Shown here: one piece after another, positions 57,821 to 64,000 of the stretch
How the letters are laid out: the number at the start of each line of letters is the position of its first letter
Position numbering within the stretch: the first letter of the stretch is position 1
Source: Archangium violaceum Cb vi76
GTDB lineage: Bacteria > Myxococcota > Myxococcia > Myxococcales > Myxococcaceae
Assembly (NCBI RefSeq): GCF_000733295.1
Contig: NZ_JPMI01000142.1
Location: 90,634 to 154,633 of the forward strand
Direction: 5' to 3'
DNA: 64,000 nucleotides
Position numbers and translations under genes: made by a program
Notes under the pieces: generated by a model
The model's database searches: none
What the model saw: the letters and a program-made list of their open reading frames with translations, nothing else
Told to the model about the DNA's origin: nothing

Positions 57821-58590
57821 ACGCGCTGCTGCTCCAGGCGCGAGCGGCGCCCCTGTGGGCGATCTACGTCTTCACCGTCGTGGGCTTCGCCACGATCTAC
57901 TTCGGGCTGGGCGCGCTGACCGCGTGGCTCACCGGGCACGTCTTCCCCGCCCTCGGTGTGGGCCGCAAGCTCGAGCTCCGCCCGGTGCGCCCCGGTCAGA
58001 TCGGCGAGGAAGTGCGCGGCTCGTTGCGCTCGATCGCCATCTTCGGAGTCTACGGCGTGGCCGCCGTCGCCATGGACCGGGTGGGATGGACGCACATCGT
58101 CTGGAACGTCGACCTGTTCCGATTGCCCGCCGAGTTGTTGCTGCTGACGCTGTGGAACGAGGTGCACTTCTATGGGTGCCACCGCTTGCTCCACCTTCCC
58201 TGGCTGTACCGCAAGGTCCACCACGACCATCACCGCTCGGTTGCCCCGACTCCCTGGTCGACCTTCAGCTTCCATTGGGGCGAGGCCGTGCTCCTGGGAA
58301 GCGTCATGCTGCCAGTTCTGCCGCTCTTCGATTTCAGCGCCCCCGCGCTCGTGCTCTTCCCTGTGGTGAGCCTGACGCTCAACAACCTGGGGCACATGAA
58401 CTACGACCTGGTGCCGGCTCAGGGCACCTGGCATCCCTTGGCCGCGAGCCGGCGCCACGCCCTCCACCATGCGAAGGTGGCGTGGAACCTCGGCTTCCTC
58501 TTGCCGTTCATGGATCGGGCGCTGGGCACCGCGCTTCCAGCCCATGAGGGAGACAAGGTCCTTCAGCGCGCCTCGAAGCCGTCGGCCTGA
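57817..58590 (+). CDS. Sterol-desaturase-type fatty-acid hydroxylase
   Basis: 257 residues with GTG start overlapping the previous gene by four bases. The family's His motifs are present: HRLLH (122-126), HHDHH (135-139), H193 (LGHMNY) and HALHH (214-218), with three or four membrane helices. Such non-heme diiron enzymes hydroxylate or desaturate sterols, carotenoids or fatty acyl chains. It is the fourth and last gene of the lipid operon, and ends 5 bp before the convergent ABC permease gene. Confidence 0.9.
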   Translation: MNALLLQARAAPLWAIYVFTVVGFATIYFGLGALTAWLTGHVFPALGVGRKLELRPVRPGQIGEEVRGSLRSIAIFGVYGVAAVAMDRVGWTHIVWNVDLFRLPAELLLLTLWNEVHFYGCHRLLHLPWLYRKVHHDHHRSVAPTPWSTFSFHWGEAVLLGSVMLPVLPLFDFSAPALVLFPVVSLTLNNLGHMNYDLVPAQGTWHPLAASRRHALHHAKVAWNLGFLLPFMDRALGTALPAHEGDKVLQRASKPSA

Positions 58591-58594
58591 GCCC

Positions 58595-61144
58595 TCACCC
58601 TTCGCGCAGGGCCTCGGCCGGGGAGATCCGCATCGCCCGGCGCGCCGGGAGGAAGGCCGCGGGCAAGGCCGCCAGGAGGGCCGCTACCGACGCCAGCAGC
58701 AACGCTCGCCAGGGCGGAACGAAGGCCACCGGGAAGCCCATCCGGTGCGTGGCTTCCGAGAAGATCCACGCCAGCAACATCCCCACCACCATTCCCCCCA
58801 GGGAGCCCACCGCCGCGGTGACGACCGCCTCAGCGACGAGCATGGCGCCCACCTGCCTCCGAGCCATCCCCAGGCTGCGCAGCGCCGCGATGTCCCCCCG
58901 GCGCTCGAAGGCCGAGAGTGCGACGGCCGATCCCACCGCCAACAAGCCCACGACGCCCGCGAGCAACAGGAGCCCGTCCATCGCCGACAGGGCCTGATCC
59001 ACCATGTCGAGCACGCGCTGCTTGAGACTCGCCTGACGCTCGCTTCGCACGCCTGGCATCGCGGAGAGGGCGCGCTCGACGGCCGCGAGGTGCCGGGGTT
59101 CCTCGAGGCGCAAGGCCATCAGGTCCGTCCCCTCGACCCCAAAGGCCTCCTCTAGCAGCACCTGCGAGACGATCACCGCGAAGCCATTCTGCGTGTAGTC
59201 CACGATCTCCGCCGACACGGTGAGCGTCCGCGGGCCGGTGGGGGTTTTCAGCGTGAGGCGTTGTCCCGCGCGCACGCCGAGCTGCTCGGCCAGCACCGAG
59301 GTCACCAACGCGCGATCGGTCTGCTCGATGGAACGGACGAGGTTTCTCGACTCATCGGGTTCCGAAGCACCCACGACGGTGTAGGCGCCCTCCTCGGCGT
59401 AGGCCCGGGCCGAGATTCCCACCACCGACAGTCCCAGCGTCCTGCCATCCTCGGCCTGCACTTGCGCGGCCCGGACGGTCACGGGGGAAGCGCGCCGGAC
59501 GCCCTCGAGCGCCTGCAGCTGGCGGACGAGCGCCTCATCCAGACCCGAGGGCTTGCGCACGAAGAGATCCCACCCGAGCGCCCGATCCGACCATTCCTCC
59601 ATCTGCCCGCGAACGCCCAGCGCCACCGAGGACATGCCTCCCACCATCGCCACCGCGCAGAGCACCGCCCCGGCGGCCAGTCCGCTGCGCACCGGTCTCC
59701 AGCGTGGGCCCGCGGCGCCCAGCGCCCAACCTCCTCCGAACCACCGCGCCGCGATACGACTCATCCCCGAGGCCATGGGCCCGATGAGGGCCGGGAGGGC
59801 GCCGGTACAGCCGGCGATGAACAGGAGCCCCAGCGAGTAGGTCAGGATCGGCCCCGAGGAGCGCGGAGGAAAGAGCCAGAGCCCCGCGAGCGCCGTCACC
59901 GCGAGCGCCATCCAGGCCAGCGTGGCCGTCTTGCTGGGGCTCTCGGCGGCGCCTGCCCGCGCGCGAACGGCGTCGAAGGGAGGCTGGCGCGCCCCTTGAA
60001 TCGCCGGGATGAGCGCGCTGAGCACGGCCACCAGGATGCCCGCGGCGGCCACGAGCACCGCGCCCCACGGATCGGAGGGAGGCGGGCGAGCCTCGGTGGC
60101 GGCTACCCGGGCGAAGATCTCGGCGACCCCCGCCGCCAGCGGCGCACCGAGCACAGCCCCCAGCAACGCACCGGGCACGGAACAGATCAGGGCTTCCCAC
60201 AGCAGCGGCAGTGCCGCCTGGACCTTCGTGGCCCCCACACACCGGAGCATGCCCGTCTCACGGCGGCGCTCGGCGGCGGCCGAGGCATACAGCCCGTAGA
60301 TCAAGAAGGCGGACAGGAAGAGCGCCAGCGAGGAGGTCAGATCCGTCCCCGCCCGCATGTTGTTCATCCGCAAGGCGACGTCCTTGCCACGCTCGCCGGG
60401 GCGCACCACCGAGGCCCCTTCCCCCAGCGTCTCCCGCAGACGCCCCACCACCTCGTCGATGCGATGATCCGGCACCACGAGCGCCACTTCGGAGATCGCC
60501 TCCGGAGCGAGGCCAAAGGCGCGCCGCACCGACTCGATGGGCGCGATCAGGACGCTCCCTCCGTTGCGGGCACCCAGTCCTTCCCTGGCGAGCAACCCCC
60601 GCACCTCGAAGGTGACCTCACCGCCGGGCGCCACCAACCGGAGCGTCGAGCCCGGACGCAGCCCCCGCTCGCGCGCATAGCTCTCGCCCAGCCACACCCC
60701 CGGCGTGAGCGGCTGGCCCTCCACGGGGACGACGCGGCCGCGCCCTGGCTCGCGCGTCAAGTCAACGCCTTGGACCCACAAGCCGCTGATTTGACCCGGG
60801 TAGAGAGGGGCCTGCCACTCCGCGAGCTCCTCGACACGCACCGTGGAGAGCGAGGCCGAGGGCAATGCGGCCTCCACCCCCGGCACACGTTCGATCGCCT
60901 CGAGCGTTCCCGCGGGCAGGGGCACATGGGACTCGCCCGGTGGAATGACCGCCACCGCGGTGGTCCCGGCCGCCTGCTCGAAGGCCGCCTTGACGGAGTC
61001 CAGCGCGCCCTGCGTTCCCAGTTGCACGGCGCGAAGCCCCGCGACCCCGGCCGCGATCCCCAGCAGCGTCACCAGGGTCCGCATGGGCCGTTGCAAGGCA
61101 TGGCGGACCGCCAGCGCGAACCCCAGCCCGAGCGCCCGGTTCAT
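58595..61144 (-). CDS. ABC transporter permease (FtsX/MacB type), two FtsX modules
   Basis: 849 residues. An N-terminal helix (MRTLVTLLGIAAGVAGLRAV) is followed by a large periplasmic domain and the first FtsX core (about 275-420, four helices including SLALFLSAFLIYGLYASAAA). A second periplasmic domain (about 480-710) and second FtsX core (GLLLLAGVVGLLAVGSAVAL, LAEAVVTAAVGSLGGMVVGM) follow. It is the typical fused permease of lipoprotein or drug-type exporters (LolCDE/MacB-like). It starts four bases inside the ATPase gene's end, so the ATP-binding partner is encoded directly upstream. Confidence 0.9.
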   Translation of the reverse strand: MNRALGLGFALAVRHALQRPMRTLVTLLGIAAGVAGLRAVQLGTQGALDSVKAAFEQAAGTTAVAVIPPGESHVPLPAGTLEAIERVPGVEAALPSASLSTVRVEELAEWQAPLYPGQISGLWVQGVDLTREPGRGRVVPVEGQPLTPGVWLGESYARERGLRPGSTLRLVAPGGEVTFEVRGLLAREGLGARNGGSVLIAPIESVRRAFGLAPEAISEVALVVPDHRIDEVVGRLRETLGEGASVVRPGERGKDVALRMNNMRAGTDLTSSLALFLSAFLIYGLYASAAAERRRETGMLRCVGATKVQAALPLLWEALICSVPGALLGAVLGAPLAAGVAEIFARVAATEARPPPSDPWGAVLVAAAGILVAVLSALIPAIQGARQPPFDAVRARAGAAESPSKTATLAWMALAVTALAGLWLFPPRSSGPILTYSLGLLFIAGCTGALPALIGPMASGMSRIAARWFGGGWALGAAGPRWRPVRSGLAAGAVLCAVAMVGGMSSVALGVRGQMEEWSDRALGWDLFVRKPSGLDEALVRQLQALEGVRRASPVTVRAAQVQAEDGRTLGLSVVGISARAYAEEGAYTVVGASEPDESRNLVRSIEQTDRALVTSVLAEQLGVRAGQRLTLKTPTGPRTLTVSAEIVDYTQNGFAVIVSQVLLEEAFGVEGTDLMALRLEEPRHLAAVERALSAMPGVRSERQASLKQRVLDMVDQALSAMDGLLLLAGVVGLLAVGSAVALSAFERRGDIAALRSLGMARRQVGAMLVAEAVVTAAVGSLGGMVVGMLLAWIFSEATHRMGFPVAFVPPWRALLLASVAALLAALPAAFLPARRAMRISPAEALREG

Positions 61145-61815
61145 GGGGCCTCCAAGCGCCCATCACGGAGGCGGATGATCCGGTCGGCCCTGCCCGCGGC
61201 CTCGTCGTCGTGGGTGACCATCACCACGGTGCGGCCCTGCTCGGTGCAGGCGCGGCGCAACAGCGTCAGCACGCCCTGCCCCTTCTCACGATCCAACGCT
61301 CCCGTGGGCTCGTCCGCGAAGATCAGGATGGGCTCCGCGACGAGAGCCCGCGCAACCGCCGCACGCTGCCTCTCCCCACCGCTGACCCGATCAGGCAGAT
61401 GCTTTGCCCGATGCGTGAGCTCGACGGACGCGAGCGCCGCCGCCACCTTCGCCGCATAGCTCGCGGGTGGCGTGCCCTCGAGCAGGAAGGGCAGCGCGAC
61501 GTTCTCCTCGAGGGTCAGGACAGGGACCAGATTGTAGCTCTGGAAGACGAACCCCACCCGGGTGCGCCGCAGCCGGCTGATGGCCTCGTCCGACTGCTGG
61601 TGCAGCGGCTCTCCCCCGAGCCACACCTCGCCCGATGTGGGCGACTCGAGCCCGGCCAGGAGCGAGATCAGCGTGGACTTCCCGCTCCCCGAGGGCCCCA
61701 TCACCGCCACGAATTCACCCGCGCGGACTTCGAGATCCACGTCACGCAAGGCCCAGACTTCTTCGTCCCCTGCCCGAAACGAGCGCGACAGCTTCGATGC
61801 CTTGAGTACGTTCAT
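61141..61815 (-). CDS. ABC transporter ATP-binding protein
   Basis: 224 residues, a full nucleotide-binding domain. Walker A is GPSGSGKST (40-48), the Q-loop lies in VFQSYNLVP, the signature is VSGGERQR (about 143-150) and Walker B is ILIFADEPTG (about 162-171), followed by the H-loop MVTHDDEAA. The spacing and short D-loop (ALDREKG) place it with LolD/MacB-type ATPases. It overlaps the permease gene by four bases and follows the Sel1-repeat gene by 27 bp, on the same strand. Confidence 0.95.
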   Translation of the reverse strand: MNVLKASKLSRSFRAGDEEVWALRDVDLEVRAGEFVAVMGPSGSGKSTLISLLAGLESPTSGEVWLGGEPLHQQSDEAISRLRRTRVGFVFQSYNLVPVLTLEENVALPFLLEGTPPASYAAKVAAALASVELTHRAKHLPDRVSGGERQRAAVARALVAEPILIFADEPTGALDREKGQGVLTLLRRACTEQGRTVVMVTHDDEAAGRADRIIRLRDGRLEAP

Positions 61816-61842
61816 GGTGATGAGGGGTTGTCCCGTCCCCGC

Positions 61843-62820
61843 TCAGTGCGCCTCTTCCGTGGCTTCCCGGTGGGCATCGCAGGCGGGGCCGAACCCGAAG
61901 TCGCACCCCTTCTTGAAGAGGGCATTGGCGCGCTCCTGATTCGCCTCCACTCCATCACCATGCTGGTAGGCGAGGCCCAGGTTGAGGCAGCCTCCCGCCA
62001 GCCCCGCGTCACAGGCCTTCTCGAAGAGGCTGGCGCCTCGCTTCATGTCCTCCTTCACACCGAGCCCGGACATGTAGGAGTGGCCGAGAATGTTGCAGCC
62101 GTTCATGTCTCCCGCGTCACACGCCTGCGTGAGAAGCGTCGCGGCACGCTCCGGATTCTTCGTCACTCCGTTACCGTCCGCGTAGGCGAGGCCGAGGCTG
62201 AAGCAGCCGGCGGCCGCGCCCCCGGTGCAGGCCTTCTCGTAGAAGGTGGCGGCGCGCGCCAGATCCTTCGGCACCCCATTGCCCATCGCGTAGGTGATGC
62301 CGACGTTGAAGCACCCCTTCGCGCTCTTCGCGTTGCAGGTCTTCTCGAAGTGGGCGAGGGCCTGCTTCGAATCCTGCTTCACCCCCGCACCTTGCATGTA
62401 GGCGATGCCGAGGCCGTTGCACGCGTCCAGATGACCCTTGTCACACGCCTTCTTGAAAAAGGAGGCCGAACGTTCCGCATCCTTGGCCACGCCCTGGCCC
62501 TGCGCGTAGGCCATACCCAGCTTGTAGCAACCTTCCAGGTCGCCCTTCGTGCAGTTCTTCTCGTTGACCTTCGCGAGGCGGGCCAGTTCCTCCTTGCTGA
62601 TGGGCGCCGCCTGCTTTGACACCTCCTTCGAAGCCGCCTTCTTCGCGGTCTCCTTCTTCGCGGCCTCCGCTTTCGCCGCATCTCCCTTCGGCGGCTGCGT
62701 CTTCGGGGCCTCCGCCTTCGGCGCCTCATGAGCGGAGCTGCGCGTCCCCAGCAGCATCACGGCCACGGTGAGCCCGAGCACCCAGGGGCGCCGACGCGTC
62801 TCGATTCCAGAGCGAAGCAT
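61843..62820 (-). CDS. Secreted Sel1-repeat protein
   Basis: 325 residues. The start MLRSGIETRRRPWVLGLTVA leads into a signal peptide. A Lys/Ala/Pro-rich low-complexity region follows, then about six Sel1-like repeats of ~36 residues (CYKLGMAYAQGQGVAKDAER, ACNGLGIAYMQGAGVKQDSK, CNILGHSYMSGLGVKEDMKR, with Cys pairs at each unit). Sel1/SLR proteins act as surface or periplasmic adaptors. The gene lies directly upstream of the ABC exporter. The start at 62820 is preferred to two upstream ATGs (62841, 62874). A transport-substrate or accessory role is possible from position. Confidence 0.8.
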   Translation of the reverse strand: MLRSGIETRRRPWVLGLTVAVMLLGTRSSAHEAPKAEAPKTQPPKGDAAKAEAAKKETAKKAASKEVSKQAAPISKEELARLAKVNEKNCTKGDLEGCYKLGMAYAQGQGVAKDAERSASFFKKACDKGHLDACNGLGIAYMQGAGVKQDSKQALAHFEKTCNAKSAKGCFNVGITYAMGNGVPKDLARAATFYEKACTGGAAAGCFSLGLAYADGNGVTKNPERAATLLTQACDAGDMNGCNILGHSYMSGLGVKEDMKRGASLFEKACDAGLAGGCLNLGLAYQHGDGVEANQERANALFKKGCDFGFGPACDAHREATEEAH

Positions 62821-63026
62821 GGAGAAGTCCTTTCCGGGCATGATGGCCCGTCGAGAAAAGTTCAGAATCCCCATGATACGGGATTCAGACGCATCGGGAA
62901 CCCGGGTGAGCGGCAATCGCACGTGATCCCCGAGCCGTTCAGCTCCCACCTCCTGGCCGAGCACCACGGACCCGAGGGAACTTCACGGCATGTCACATCT
63001 CCACTCCTTCCTCCCCTTCTCCCCGC

Positions 63027-63227
63027 CTACTTCACCACCGCGATGGCGAAGCCGCCCCATGCGCGCTTCCCTTCCGTCTCCTGCCCGAGAACCCGGTGCT
63101 CTCCCAGTGAGAGTCCGCAGGACAGCAGCAACCCGGCAAGGCGCTCGCCCACCGGCGGACGGCCATCGATGCCGAATTTCAGCGGCTCTCCGCTGGCCCT
63201 GGAAGAGCGCCGGTTCTCCGATGTCAA
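63027..63227 (-). pseudogene. SAM-dependent methyltransferase C-terminal remnant
   Basis: A minus-strand frame ends with [20 protein letters not shown], then [20 protein letters not shown]. The EPLxFGI block followed by a [13 protein letters not shown] end resembles the C-terminus of TIGR00027-type SAM methyltransferases. The frame runs upstream only into Arg/Pro-rich sequence that includes the tRNA-like element, and no Rossmann motif or start is present. I read it as a gene fragment cut by an insertion. Similarity is weak, so the call is tentative. Confidence 0.35.
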
Positions 63228-63344
63228 AACCCGCGGCCACGAGCGAATGCTGAGTCCGTCCTCCGCCAGGGGGTGACGACGAGAGCCCCATGGCCCCCGG
63301 GCGTTTTCGTTGTGCGCCCCGACAAGCCCGCTGCAAGGGGTCCG

Positions 63345-63370
63345 TGGAGGCGGCGGGAAGCGAACCCGCC
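63345..63370 (-). other. tRNA/tmRNA-like 3' end (T-arm and acceptor strand)
   Basis: Read on the minus strand, GCGGG-TTCGCTT-CCCGC forms a 5-bp stem with a 7-nt loop, like a T-arm, followed by CGCCTCCA as an acceptor 3' strand. The loop has C instead of the usual A at position 58. No complete tRNA or tmRNA with a matching 5' acceptor strand lies within a normal distance upstream, so this is probably a duplicated or broken 3' end, as left by insertion of an element at a tRNA/tmRNA site. Confidence 0.45.
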
Positions 63371-63543
63371 TCCCGAGGCTTCCGGCGAGAACGCTGTAGC
63401 AAGGCACGTCGCGGCCCTGGCAGCCCTGGAATGAGGCAACCCGGCGCGGGCCGCGACCCTTCTGCGCCTCCTGCTCTCGTAGGCCCCGAACCCCACAAGC
63501 AGGCAGGGTTCCACGGCGGCCCGTGGGAGGCGAACGGTAGCGT

Positions 63544-64000
63544 GTGCCCTGGCGAGGTGTGACCGGGGAGGGGCAGGTGGAGGAGCGCAGGTGGGCATAC
63601 CGGCGGAGGCAGCCGGAGGGGACGGTGCTGTACGAGGCGGTGAGGGACAACCTCGCCACACTGCTGGCGGAGGCGAGCGCGGTGGGGAGAGGCCTGCCGA
63701 GTGCGATGGGTGCTGCTCAAGGACGTGGGACTCGTCTCGGACGTCCTCACCCTCTTCCTGCGCGCGGGGGCAAGCCCTGCAGCGCCGGAGGGCACGGCGG
63801 CAGGGCCTGCGTGGCGGGCAGGTCGGGGCCGTGTCGTTCATCCAGTTCTTCGGCTCGGCGTTGCAAGTGACGCCGCACTTCCACTCGCTGGTTCCGGATG
63901 GCGTCTTCGTGCCACGGGGGGCGGCGTGTGCTCTCGCTGCCGCAGATCCAGGCGGCACTGGAGCAGGCGGTGGCCCAGCCCTGAGCAGCTCCGCTGGGGC
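63544..64000 (+). pseudogene. IS91-family (HUH) transposase remnant, frameshifted, runs off window
   Basis: Three plus-strand pieces in shifting frames match an IS91-type transposase: an N-terminal piece [20 protein letters not shown], a middle piece [18 protein letters not shown], and RRRARRQGLRGGQVGAVSFI leading to QFFGSALQVTPHFHSLVPDG. The HFH near 63876-63884 is the HUH metal motif of Y2 rolling-circle transposases. The zinc-finger region between the first and middle pieces is deleted, and at least one frameshift separates middle and end. The remainder lies beyond the window. It is non-functional as it stands. Confidence 0.75.

Larger units (their letters stand above)
62821..63543. other. 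Region with no intact gene between the Sel1 gene and the IS91 remnant
   Basis: Apart from the methyltransferase fragment and tRNA-like element annotated here, I see no gene. A 10-bp perfect inverted repeat (GTCGCGGCCC at 63408-63417 / GGGCCGCGAC at 63448-63457) with a 30-bp spacer sits between them and could form a stem-loop or be a binding site. Confidence 0.45.

Noticed and set aside
63345..63471. Possible tRNA pairing GGAGGCG (minus strand, near 63465-63471) with CGCCTCC
   Set aside because: The arms are ~125 nt apart with no D-loop GG or anticodon stem, so a full tRNA does not form; kept only as a 3'-end-like element.

Overview
The window is 64 kb of very GC-rich, densely coded bacterial DNA. 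Its style is that of a myxobacterium (Myxococcota, probably the Cystobacter/Archangium side). I base this on gene content: a DUF5916 outer-membrane protein, a giant AAA-GAF-histidine kinase, many small lipoproteins and secreted hydrolases, TPM/LemA-type membrane genes, Sel1 and TPR proteins, and a KAS III fusion enzyme. This placement is inference; there is no rRNA or complete tRNA to confirm it.

Layout. 1-8.3 kb: the end of a DUF5916 protein, a membrane glycosyltransferase (GT39/PMT type), an SDR oxidoreductase, a YccF membrane protein, a small beta-barrel-like protein, an alpha/beta hydrolase, an M35-type lipoprotein protease and a MaoC hydratase. 8.4-14.7 kb: a DUF2090 protein, a tandem GNAT, a secreted protein with a thrombospondin-3-like repeat, a polysaccharide deacetylase, a zinc-ribbon/membrane/TPR protein and a small DMT-type membrane protein. 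14.7-21.5 kb: two large divergent sensor kinases. 21.5-32.6 kb: secreted and envelope proteins, a translationally coupled TPM/LemA-like/TPM trio, a TAXI-type binding protein coupled to a PlsC acyltransferase, a 5'-nucleotidase-like protein with a beta-propeller-like partner, an SH3-NlpC lipoprotein and a frameshifted DUF808 gene. 32.7-36.2 kb: a coupled trio (tiny membrane protein, kinase-like/methyltransferase fusion, membrane sulfatase-like enzyme) that looks like envelope-polymer modification. 36.3-38.5 kb: a P450, ferredoxin and TetR cassette with a clear palindromic operator. 38.5-44.5 kb: secreted proteins and a NarL-type two-component pair.

The two most interesting blocks face away from each other across a 455-bp intergenic region at 53.6-54.06 kb. 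To the left (minus strand, 53603 to 44484) lies an 11-gene, nearly gapless operon. It encodes four to six DUF2589-like paralogues (one with an OmpA-like module inserted in its middle), three proteins with PASTA-like domains, a coiled-coil protein with a Met-Asp repeat, a TPR protein and a protein built from five L7/L12-CTD-like repeats. None has an evident signal peptide. It looks like a multi-subunit, possibly peptidoglycan-binding assembly that I cannot match to a described system. To the right (plus strand, 54059-58590) lies a four-gene coupled operon: a ketoacyl synthase III fused to a heme-oxygenase-like diiron enzyme, a fatty-acid desaturase, a protein of unknown function and a sterol-desaturase-type hydroxylase. 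This is a plausible unrecognised lipid or olefin pathway.

58.6-62.8 kb is a Sel1-repeat protein plus a MacB/LolCDE-like ABC exporter. The right end (63.0-64.0 kb) is a decayed island border: a methyltransferase C-terminal fragment, a tRNA/tmRNA-like 3' end and a frameshifted IS91-family (HUH) transposase remnant.
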